Shown here: positions 1-5,709 of the stretch, one piece after another
Layout of the letters: each line of letters starts with the position of its first letter
Position numbering within the stretch: the stretch's first letter is position 1
Assembly (NCBI GenBank): GCA_025774735.1
Contig: JALGZU010000199.1
Span: 1-5,709 of the forward strand
Source of the DNA: a candidate division LCP-89 bacterium
Lineage (GTDB): Bacteria > Electryoneota > B3-LCP
Length of the DNA: 5,709 nt
Direction: 5' to 3'
Made by a program: the position numbers and the translations under genes
The notes under the pieces: generated by a model
The model's input: only the letters and a program-made list of their open reading frames with translations
The model's database searches: none
What the model was told of the DNA's origin: nothing

Positions 1-1
1 T

Positions 2-1084
2 TTTTCCCTGGAATGCCTTGAGGCTACCGAAGCTAAGGGCTGGGCTCGAGACCTATGTGCTTACATGCGCAATTACTGGGGCTCGATGTACTTGAACAAG
101 TGGGCTTTCGGAGGACCGTTCCCCAAGGCGGATTTCGCCTGGCAGGATCACATCTGCTGCAGTCACGGCAAATGGGACCAGCACGTCGCCGAATACGAAA
201 AGATCCCTTACTTCTGCATCGACGTCTCGGTTGGTCCGCACAAGGATCTGGACGAGAACAAGCTGGCGTATGTCGTCGACCAGATGCATGAAGGCATCGA
301 ATTCCTGGAAAAGGTTACTGGCCGCGAATATGACGACGAGAAACTCATCGCCGCCGTCAACGACGAATGTCGGCTGACATCCACGTGGGCTGAGATCTGC
401 CTTTTGAACAAGCACAAACCCGCTCCCCTCGATGAAAAGAGCATGTACACCCTGTATGTATTCGGCACCCTTTCGAAAGCCAAGAAGGAGTTCGCCGATT
501 TCTACGAAGAAGTGCGTGACGAGATGAAGGACCGCATCGCTCGCGGTGTGGCCGCGCTGCCCACGGAACGCTGTCGCCTGATTTCCGACACCCAGCCGCC
601 CTGGGCTTTCCTGAGCGTCTTCCGTTATCTGGAAAAGTTCGGAGCCGTGTCGATCGGTTCGCTCTACACCTTCTCGCTGATCGGTATCTGGGAGGACAAG
701 CCGGACGGCACCTGGGGGCCTAGAACGACCCCGGCGCAGGCGGGCATCAAGATCGAAACGCGCGATCAGGCGCTGCGCATCCTGGCCGACTGGAACCTCT
801 CCAAGCCCGAGTGGCAGCATTTTTACGATCCCACTCTGAAAACGAAAATGATGAAGCGCATCTACGACGAATGGGATCTGGATGGCGTAATGCTGCACCT
901 AAACCGCGGTTGCGAAGGCCTCTCCTGCGGCATCATGGAAAATCACTGGGGATTGACCGACATGGGTATCCCCGTTATGTCCTTTGAAGGCAACATGGGC
1001 GATTCCCGCGAGTTCGATGAAGCCCGCACCATGGATCGTATCGATTCTTTCATGGAAAGGTTGAATTTGAAGAAGACGGGGTAG
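2..1084 (+). CDS. bzdO: Benzoyl-CoA reductase, bzd-type, subunit O (5'-truncated)
   Basis: This is a subunit of the ring-reducing half of class I benzoyl-CoA reductase, in the 2-hydroxyacyl-CoA dehydratase D-component family. With its partner BzdN it should bind the aromatic acyl-CoA and accept low-potential electrons from the ATPase subunits. The frame is open to the left edge, so the first ATG (position 65) is internal and the real start lies outside; 360 residues are visible, against roughly 430-450 in the family. Visible marks are a Cys-Cys pair (155-160), two cysteines in RGCEGLSCG (911-928) that are candidate cluster ligands, and the family ending [20 protein letters not shown] followed by a short amphipathic tail. 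The assignment to O rather than N rests on the C-terminal character and on being directly followed by P and Q. The exact aromatic substrate (benzoyl-CoA, a methyl or carboxy analogue) cannot be read from this fragment. Confidence 0.85.
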   Translation, partial: FSLECLEATEAKGWARDLCAYMRNYWGSMYLNKWAFGGPFPKADFAWQDHICCSHGKWDQHVAEYEKIPYFCIDVSVGPHKDLDENKLAYVVDQMHEGIEFLEKVTGREYDDEKLIAAVNDECRLTSTWAEICLLNKHKPAPLDEKSMYTLYVFGTLSKAKKEFADFYEEVRDEMKDRIARGVAALPTERCRLISDTQPPWAFLSVFRYLEKFGAVSIGSLYTFSLIGIWEDKPDGTWGPRTTPAQAGIKIETRDQALRILADWNLSKPEWQHFYDPTLKTKMMKRIYDEWDLDGVMLHLNRGCEGLSCGIMENHWGLTDMGIPVMSFEGNMGDSREFDEARTMDRIDSFMERLNLKKTG

Positions 1085-1094
1085 GAGAGCAGGG

Positions 1095-1109
1095 TGGACT
1101 TCCAGTCCA
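1095..1109 (+). other. Small hairpin in the bzdO-bzdP spacer
   Basis: TGGACT (1095-1100) and AGTCCA (1104-1109) form a perfect 6-bp stem with a 3-base TCC loop, 10 bases after the bzdO stop. A competing pairing is possible: GTGGAC (1094-1099) is also complementary to GTCCAC (1132-1137), and the two stems cannot form together. There is no T-run after either, so this is not a classical intrinsic terminator. It may be an mRNA processing or stability element between the catalytic and ATPase subunit genes, or it may be chance. Function is inference only. Confidence 0.35.
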
Positions 1110-1150
1110 GTCTAACGATTATTTATGTACCGTCCACACTCTCACGCGAC

Positions 1151-1192
1151 AACCTTAAACCAATAACCTGCAACCTGCAACTTGAAACCTGG
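1151..1192 (+). repeat. Six imperfect heptad tandem repeats upstream of bzdP
   Basis: The spacer reads as six consecutive 7-base units: AACCTTA, AACCAAT, AACCTGC, AACCTGC, AACTTGA, AACCTGG. Every unit starts with AAC, and units three and four are identical. The final GG plus the next AG makes the GGAG ribosome-binding site of bzdP (1191-1194), six bases before its ATG. The other two spacers between complete genes in the window show no such units. The array is C/A-rich and should be weakly structured in RNA. No known function is recognised; it could be a lineage-specific dispersed repeat or a spacer that keeps the translation start open. Confidence 0.75.
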
Positions 1193-1200
1193 AGCTATCA

Positions 1201-1968
1201 ATGATCACAGCCGGAATCGACATGGGAGCCAAGAACATCCGGGTGGTAATTTTAAAAGATGGAGAGATCCTCTCAAAAACTGAGCAATTGGCTGGATTCG
1301 ACACCACCGAATCCGCCCAACTCGCCTTTAAAAACGCCCTGGAACAGGCCGGTCTGGCCGAAGATCAGATTGATAAAATCGTAGCCACGGGCGCCGGACG
1401 CGAATCCGCACCGCTGGCCCAGGAGACTGTGACGGACGTTGGCGCTGCAGCGAAGGGAACGATGCGGCTGGTTCCCCAGGCGCGCACCGTGATCGATGTT
1501 GGTGCGGAAGAGGGGCGGGCCATCAAGACGGATGAAAACGGGAAGGTGATTGATTTCGCCGTGAATGAAAAATGCGCCGCGGGTGCCGGATCGTTTACTG
1601 AAGCCATGTCCCGCGCTCTGGAAGTCCGCCTGGAAGAGTTCGGAGCGCTCTCGTTGAAATCCAGTGAAACGATCCCCATGAACGCGCAGTGCGCCGTCTT
1701 TGCCGAATCCGAAGTCGTATCGCTGTTACACGCTAAAACCCCCAAGCAGGACATCGCCCGGGCGGTTCATGATGCTATTGCCGACCGCATCGTTTCCATG
1801 GTGCGCAGGGTCGGCATCGTTCCCGAAGTGGCTCTGGTAGGAGCCGTTTCCCGCAATCCCGGCTTTGTCGATTCGCTGCAGCGCGGGTTGGAAAAAGACG
1901 TCATCGTCCCCGAAGAAGCTGAATATGCTGCAGCTTTGGGCGCTGCACTGGTAGCTGCTGAAGAATAA
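1201..1968 (+). CDS. bzdP: Benzoyl-CoA reductase, bzd-type, ATPase subunit P
   Basis: This 255-residue protein is one of the two ATPase (activase) subunits of class I benzoyl-CoA reductase, in the ASKHA/BadF-BadG-BcrA-BcrD family. The ATPase pair couples ATP hydrolysis to electron transfer from ferredoxin into the BzdN/O half. The first phosphate-binding motif GIDMGAKN is at residues 5-12. C125 in NEKCAAGAGSF and C164 in MNAQCAVFAESE match in spacing the two cysteines (C127 and C166) that hold the intersubunit [4Fe-4S] cluster in the archetype HgdC of Acidaminococcus. The second nucleotide motif is changed: GAEEGRAIK (101-109) where relatives have GGQD-x-K, and GAVSRN (214-219) where BzdQ has GGIGKN; this pattern is what I recall of BzdP proteins. 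The ATG is supported by GGAG at 1191-1194 and by the family start MITAGID. The spacer after bzdO is 116 bases, the longest of the operon, and 49 bases separate it from bzdQ. Confidence 0.92.
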   Translation: MITAGIDMGAKNIRVVILKDGEILSKTEQLAGFDTTESAQLAFKNALEQAGLAEDQIDKIVATGAGRESAPLAQETVTDVGAAAKGTMRLVPQARTVIDVGAEEGRAIKTDENGKVIDFAVNEKCAAGAGSFTEAMSRALEVRLEEFGALSLKSSETIPMNAQCAVFAESEVVSLLHAKTPKQDIARAVHDAIADRIVSMVRRVGIVPEVALVGAVSRNPGFVDSLQRGLEKDVIVPEEAEYAAALGAALVAAEE

Positions 1969-2017
1969 TTAAATTAGATAATACAGGTTTTGTGTACATA
2001 AGTTTCTGGAGAAATAC

Positions 2018-2887
2018 ATGGCGGAAAAAGAATACTGGCGCTGGAAAGAGTACAACTGGAAGGATGAAAACCTCGACTGGAAAGGCTGCGATACCATCAC
2101 GGCCGGAGTGGACGTCGGGTCTGTCAGCTCCCAGGCGGTGATCATGATGGATGGAAAACTCTTCGCATATTCCAACACCCGTACCGGCAGCGACAGTCCC
2201 GAAAGCTCGCAGAAAGCCATGAACTGGGCGCTGGAAGGAACCGGCATGACCTTGGAAGACGTCCATTACGTCGTCGGGACGGGTTACGGGCGCGTCAACG
2301 TACCCTTTTCCCATCGGGCTATCACTGAAATTGCCTGCCATGCCCGAGGTGGCAACTTCATGTACGGTCCCTCCGTTCGCACCATCCTCGACATGGGCGG
2401 ACAGGACTGCAAGGCGATCCGTTGCGACGAACGCGGCAAAGTGACCAACTTTCTGATGAACGACAAGTGCGCAGCCGGCACGGGGCGTGGCATGGAAGTT
2501 TTCGCCGATCTGCTGTCGGTTCAAATTGAAGACATCGGTGAGCTCTCCTATCAGGTGGAGAAGGAACCTCCGCCGGTCTCATCCACCTGTGTCGTCTTCG
2601 CCAAATCGGAAGCGTCGGGTCTCCTGCGCAAGGGCTGGCCCAAAAACAAGGTCATCGCCGCCTACTGCAACGCCATGGCACATCGCGTTGTGACTCTGCT
2701 GGAGAGAATCGGCGTGGAAAAGGATTTCGCCATCACTGGCGGCATCGGCAAGAACGTGGGCGTTGTGGGCAGGATTGAAAAGGAACTCGGAGTCAAAGCC
2801 CTGAACGCCAACCACGACACCCAGATCGCCGGGGCGCTGGGAGGAGCCCTCTTCGCCAAAGCGCTCCTCGAAAAAAGTAGAAAATAA
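2018..2887 (+). CDS. bzdQ: Benzoyl-CoA reductase, bzd-type, ATPase subunit Q
   Basis: This 289-residue protein is the second ATPase subunit, expected to dimerise with BzdP around one bridging [4Fe-4S] cluster and to pass electrons to BzdN/O. An N-terminal extension of about 25 residues rich in tryptophan (W7, W9, W14, W21) precedes the actin-like fold and is absent from BzdP. The nucleotide motifs are canonical: VDVGSVSSQAVI (31-42), DMGGQDCK (125-132), GGIGKN (241-246) and a closing IAGALGGALFA (270-280). The cluster cysteines are C151 in NDKCAAGTGRG and C191 in SSTCVVFAKSE. The start is fixed by GGAGA at 2008-2012, five bases before the ATG. There is no sign of truncation. BcrD of the Thauera-type enzyme is the nearest alternative name; the order P-Q-ferredoxin favours bzdQ. 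Confidence 0.92.
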   Translation: MAEKEYWRWKEYNWKDENLDWKGCDTITAGVDVGSVSSQAVIMMDGKLFAYSNTRTGSDSPESSQKAMNWALEGTGMTLEDVHYVVGTGYGRVNVPFSHRAITEIACHARGGNFMYGPSVRTILDMGGQDCKAIRCDERGKVTNFLMNDKCAAGTGRGMEVFADLLSVQIEDIGELSYQVEKEPPPVSSTCVVFAKSEASGLLRKGWPKNKVIAAYCNAMAHRVVTLLERIGVEKDFAITGGIGKNVGVVGRIEKELGVKALNANHDTQIAGALGGALFAKALLEKSRK

Positions 2888-2914
2888 ATACGACCAATTA
2901 ACAGGCAACAATCC

Positions 2915-3196
2915 ATGAAAGCCAACTACGGCTATCTGGACGGCAGCGGACAGTTCTTCATCACCATCGACACAGATCACTGTATCGAGTGTCCCCACCA
3001 CGGCTGCATCGAAGCGTGCCCGAAGGGTATGTTCCAAATGATCGTGGATGATTACGATGATGAAGTCGCCGAAATCAAGGAAGAGTTCCGCAAGAAGCTG
3101 AAGTACGAATGCGCCGAATGCAAACCGGTCGCCGACAGGCCACCGCTGCCCTGCCGGGAAGCGTGCACGCCGGGCGCCATCGAGCATTCCTGGTGA
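2915..3196 (+). CDS. bzdM: 2[4Fe-4S] ferredoxin, BzdM-like electron donor
   Basis: This 93-residue soluble ferredoxin is the likely direct electron donor to the benzoyl-CoA reductase complex. There are eight cysteines in two groups: C23-x2-C26-x4-C31-x3-C35-P, and C66-x2-C69-x10-C80-x3-C84, enough for two [4Fe-4S] clusters with the usual swapping of the fourth ligand. The long loop in the second group recalls Allochromatium-type (Alvin) ferredoxins, the class reported for Thauera benzoyl-CoA reductase. An acidic stretch (VDDYDDEVAEIKEE, residues 44-57) separates the two groups. It follows bzdQ after 27 bases and precedes the oxidoreductase bzdV by 51, consistent with carrying electrons from BzdV to BzdP/Q. 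The ribosome-binding site is weak (AGG at 2903-2905, nine bases before the ATG). The start matches the family opening MKANYGYLDGSG. Confidence 0.88.
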   Translation: MKANYGYLDGSGQFFITIDTDHCIECPHHGCIEACPKGMFQMIVDDYDDEVAEIKEEFRKKLKYECAECKPVADRPPLPCREACTPGAIEHSW

Positions 3197-3247
3197 TGAG
3201 TCGCGTAGAGATCAACTTTGTGTCGACCCGATGAACCCCATTTTATC

Positions 3248-5709
3248 ATGAACGTCCGGATCACAATAGACAATCGAACTCTGACGGTCCCTGAAGGCAT
3301 GCCCGTCCGCAAGGCGGCCCTGATGAACGGGATCTATATCCCCGGGATCTGCGGTCATCCCGATCTGCCACCGGCGAGGGATGTGGTTCTGTCTAAGCAG
3401 GTTTACCGCGGAGATGATCTCGTCGTGGGGGAGTATTCCCGGGAAACGGCGGGAGACTACGGCGACTGTAACCTCTGCCTGGTTTCCGTGGAAGGGGAGA
3501 CCGACTTGGTGCGCGCCTGCGAAACCAAAGCCGGTGACGGGTTGACCGTTCGTACCTCCGGAGAGGATATCGCCCATGCCCGACGTGAAGCCCTCTCCAA
3601 AATCCTGGCGCATCACCCGCATGCCTGCCTGACCTGCGCTCAAAAAGAGGGCTGTTCCCTGACGCAGTGCTCCACCAACGTTCCGGAAGATGAACGCTGC
3701 TGCATCCTGCTGAACCGCTGCGAACTGGGCAAAGTAGTCGAATTCATCGGTCTGCCCGAGAGCTTACCCAAATACGTCAACGAGGGATTCCCAAAAATCG
3801 TATCCGACCCCTTCTTCGACCGGGATTACAACCTCTGCATCAGCTGTTCACGCTGTGTCCGCATCTGCCGGGATGTTCGCGGAGTGGACGTTCTCGCCGC
3901 AACCCTGAAGGATGACAGAATCTGGATTGGAACGCACCGGAAGGGAGACTTACCGGAATCTTATTGCCGTTTCTGCGGCGCCTGCGTCGAAGTCTGCCCC
4001 ACCGGGGCTTTGATAGATGAACCGGATTCGAAACCTGTCCACAGCGGTGATCTGGCGCCCTGTTATGAAGCCTGCCCCGCCGGCATCGACATCCCTGCTT
4101 ATGTGCGCCGCATCGCGGTTGGGGATTATGCGGGAGCTCTGAAGGTGGTTTACGATCGTGTTCCCTTCCCCGGTATCCTGGGATACGTCTGTTTTCACCC
4201 CTGTGAAGATGTCTGCAAGCGCTCCGAATTGGGCGGAAGCGTCGCCATCTGCGCCCTCAAGAGATTTGTCTATGAGAACGCTCCGGTGGAGCAGATTCGG
4301 AAGCCGGAAAAGGTCGCAGCCACCGGTAAAAAGGTCGCTATAGTTGGTTCAGGACCGGCCGGCCTGACCGCGGCGTATTACCTCGCTCGCGCTGGCCATC
4401 AGGTCGTGGTTTATGAGGAGCAATCCAGACACGGTGGAATGCTCCGAAATGCCATACCCGAGTACCGGTTGCCTGAATCCGTGCTGGATGATGAATTGAA
4501 AGTCTTGCATGATCTGGGTGTGGATATTCGAACGGACAAGAAACTGGGACGCGATTTTCATTTGACCGATCTGACAGGTGACTACGATGCCGTTCTGCTG
4601 GCAATCGGGACCTCGGGTTCGCGACATCTTGGCGTTCCTGGAGAAGATCTCTCCGGGATACTGCCGGTACTCGATTTCCTAGACGGCATCCGTTCCGGAA
4701 AGCCGCCTCATTTGTCCGGTAAGGTTATCGTCATCGGTGGCGGCAACGTGGCTGTGGACGCCGCCATGAGTGCTCGGAGACTGGGTGCGGATGACGTCAC
4801 CATGGTCTGCCTCGAAGGGCGCGACGAGATGCCGGCTCATTCGTGGGAATTGGATCAGGCGACGGCGGAAAGTATAAAAATCGAACCTGGTTGGGGTCCG
4901 ACCGAGTTCATAGGGACAAACGGCAAGCTGGAGAAGATCCGCTTCAAACGCTGCACCGCAGTTTTCGATGAGAAGGGCAGCTTTGCTCCCCGCTACGATG
5001 ATGACGATACGGTCGAATTGGATGCCGACTGCGCCATCACTGCCATCGGCCAACAGGTTGATCGTAATGGTCTTGAAGAGGAAATTGGATTGAAAGAAGG
5101 TCCCGCAGGCACCTTTAAAGTCGATCCTGCCACCTTAGCGACCGACATCCCGAAAGTCTTCGCTGCCGGGGACGATGTAACCGGCCCCGCTTCGGTGATT
5201 GACGCTGTTGCTTCCGGGCGCAAAGCCGCCTACTCAATCGACAGAGTCCTGGGGGGATCCGGAATTGAAACCGAACCGGCGTTGGATGAGCTAACCAACG
5301 ATCCTTTCCTGGGACGTGATGAGGAGTTTCATAAACGAGATGCCATCCGCCCACAACAGGCGGATCCCTCGCAACGGGTATTGAACTTCGACGTGATCGA
5401 ATGCAGCCTGACGGAAACGGAAGCCCAGGCCGTGGCGCTGCAGTGCCTGCGCTGCAACCTCAGAGCCACCATCACACCGGTAGTATTGCCCCCGGACAGG
5501 TGGCAGTCCCTGACAGTTGATGTGGTTGCCGAGATCCCCGCAACGGAAGGAGTTTATCAACTCGCCGGAGCGGATAAAAAAGTGACCAAAATCGTCGGCA
5601 CGGCGAACCTGCATCTGGCGCTGCAAGAGGAGAGTAGCTCTCAGTCCGACGGTCTCCTCTTCTGCTGGGAAGAGGACCGCATGTATTCGAAGCGGGAGAG
5701 CGAGCTCAT
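3248..5709 (+). CDS. bzdV: BzdV-like NuoG/GltD fusion oxidoreductase (3'-truncated)
   Basis: This large cytoplasmic flavin/iron-sulfur protein probably oxidises NAD(P)H and reduces the ferredoxin encoded just upstream. 820 residues are visible and the frame runs off the right edge. Domains in order: a [2Fe-2S] ferredoxin fold (C35, C74, C77, C91); a NuoG-type His/Cys segment (H123, C127, C130, C136); an extra cysteine cluster (C141, C151, C152, C158); a 2[4Fe-4S] ferredoxin (C197, C200, C203, C207 and C240, C243, C246, C250-P); a GltD-like module with cysteines C272, C276, C315, C319, C323, C335; an FAD Rossmann motif (VAIVGSGPAGLTAAYYLA, 363-380); an NAD(P) motif (VIVIGGGNVAVDAAM, 493-507); and the FAD-closing AAGD (639-642). 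A CLRC pair (733-736) leads to a C-terminal domain resembling a degenerate GIY-YIG fold (about 755 to the edge). The ATG lacks a clear Shine-Dalgarno; the in-frame TTG at 3218 is an alternative, but the usual opening of this fold favours the ATG. Naming follows Azoarcus bzdV by context and architecture. Confidence 0.82.
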   Translation, partial: MNVRITIDNRTLTVPEGMPVRKAALMNGIYIPGICGHPDLPPARDVVLSKQVYRGDDLVVGEYSRETAGDYGDCNLCLVSVEGETDLVRACETKAGDGLTVRTSGEDIAHARREALSKILAHHPHACLTCAQKEGCSLTQCSTNVPEDERCCILLNRCELGKVVEFIGLPESLPKYVNEGFPKIVSDPFFDRDYNLCISCSRCVRICRDVRGVDVLAATLKDDRIWIGTHRKGDLPESYCRFCGACVEVCPTGALIDEPDSKPVHSGDLAPCYEACPAGIDIPAYVRRIAVGDYAGALKVVYDRVPFPGILGYVCFHPCEDVCKRSELGGSVAICALKRFVYENAPVEQIRKPEKVAATGKKVAIVGSGPAGLTAAYYLARAGHQVVVYEEQSRHGGMLRNAIPEYRLPESVLDDELKVLHDLGVDIRTDKKLGRDFHLTDLTGDYDAVLLAIGTSGSRHLGVPGEDLSGILPVLDFLDGIRSGKPPHLSGKVIVIGGGNVAVDAAMSARRLGADDVTMVCLEGRDEMPAHSWELDQATAESIKIEPGWGPTEFIGTNGKLEKIRFKRCTAVFDEKGSFAPRYDDDDTVELDADCAITAIGQQVDRNGLEEEIGLKEGPAGTFKVDPATLATDIPKVFAAGDDVTGPASVIDAVASGRKAAYSIDRVLGGSGIETEPALDELTNDPFLGRDEEFHKRDAIRPQQADPSQRVLNFDVIECSLTETEAQAVALQCLRCNLRATITPVVLPPDRWQSLTVDVVAEIPATEGVYQLAGADKKVTKIVGTANLHLALQEESSSQSDGLLFCWEEDRMYSKRESEL
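5510..5707 (+). other. Degenerate GIY-YIG-like domain at the BzdV C-terminus
   Basis: This sub-feature of bzdV covers residues 755-820. EIPATEGVYQLAGADKKV (762-779) followed by TKIVGTANLHLAL (780-792) resembles the UvrC-type pattern in which GVY lies some ten residues before YIG and the next helix begins with NL. The YIG tyrosine is not conserved, and the helix lacks the catalytic arginine (NLHLAL where nucleases have NLR). The segment MYSKRESEL (812-820) at the edge could place a glutamate in the position of the nuclease metal ligand. A non-nuclease, structural or ligand-binding role is more likely than DNA cutting. The fold call is from motif resemblance alone and the domain is cut by the window edge. 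Confidence 0.5.

Noticed and set aside
65..67. ATG as a possible start of the first gene
   Set aside because: The frame continues upstream to the left edge with plausible protein sequence, and the family is longer than the product from this ATG, so it is an internal methionine.
53..898. Long open frame of 281 codons on the - strand
   Set aside because: It lies wholly antisense to bzdO, whose protein has clear family motifs. The antisense product has no recognisable domain and is explained by codon bias in a GC-rich gene.
1095..1137. Intrinsic transcription terminator after bzdO
   Set aside because: The hairpin is only 6 bp and no T-run follows; the downstream genes belong to the same enzyme, so termination here is unlikely.
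1977..1982. GATAAT as a -10 promoter box before bzdQ
   Set aside because: No matching -35 element is found at the right distance, and AT-rich spacers between genes of an operon often give such hits by chance.
1901..2524. Antisense frame of 207 codons overlapping the bzdP end and bzdQ
   Set aside because: It spans the well-supported bzdQ N-terminal half, shows no family motif and has no convincing ribosome-binding site.
2579..3187. Antisense frame of 202 codons across bzdQ and bzdM
   Set aside because: It covers the conserved cysteine motifs of both sense genes and gives no recognisable protein.
3212..3643. Antisense frame of 143 codons at the start of bzdV
   Set aside because: It is opposite the ferredoxin and NuoG-like cysteine motifs of bzdV and has no domain of its own.

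Overview
All genes in this window lie on the + strand and are closely spaced. They form an interior piece of an anaerobic aromatic-degradation operon of the class I (ATP-dependent) benzoyl-CoA reductase type, closest in gene order and protein character to the bzd system (bzdN-O-P-Q-M...V of Azoarcus). From left to right the window holds: the 3' part of bzdO, a subunit of the ring-reducing half (cut by the left edge); bzdP and bzdQ, the two ATPase/activase subunits, each with two cysteines that should hold the shared [4Fe-4S] cluster; bzdM, a small 2[4Fe-4S] ferredoxin; and bzdV, a very large flavin and iron-sulfur oxidoreductase that runs off the right edge with no stop codon.

The genes read as one electron-transfer chain. 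A pyridine nucleotide is oxidised by BzdV (GltD-like flavoprotein fused to NuoG-like Fe-S domains), electrons pass to the ferredoxin BzdM, then to the BzdP/BzdQ ATPase pair, which uses ATP hydrolysis to push them into BzdN/BzdO, where an aromatic acyl-CoA (benzoyl-CoA or a close relative) is reduced to a cyclic dienoyl-CoA. bzdN would be expected just left of the window. The proteins are soluble and cytoplasmic: no signal peptides or membrane segments are seen.

The organism is an obligate or facultative anaerobe with moderately GC-rich DNA. The phylum cannot be fixed from this window. The bzd-type genes, SD-like sites before bzdP and bzdQ, and the heptad-repeat spacer would suit an uncultured anaerobic lineage as well as a proteobacterium.

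The window is mostly a recognisable system rather than a new one. The points that deserve a second look are: (1) a C-terminal domain on BzdV that looks like a degenerate GIY-YIG fold, an unexpected partner for a redox enzyme; (2) an extra cysteine-rich insert in BzdV that could carry a further cluster; (3) six heptad tandem repeats in the bzdO-bzdP spacer, running into the bzdP ribosome-binding site; (4) a strong asymmetry between the two ATPase subunits in their nucleotide-binding motifs; (5) an unusual cluster I spacing in BzdM; and (6) an NADH-like rather than NADPH-like cofactor loop in BzdV.
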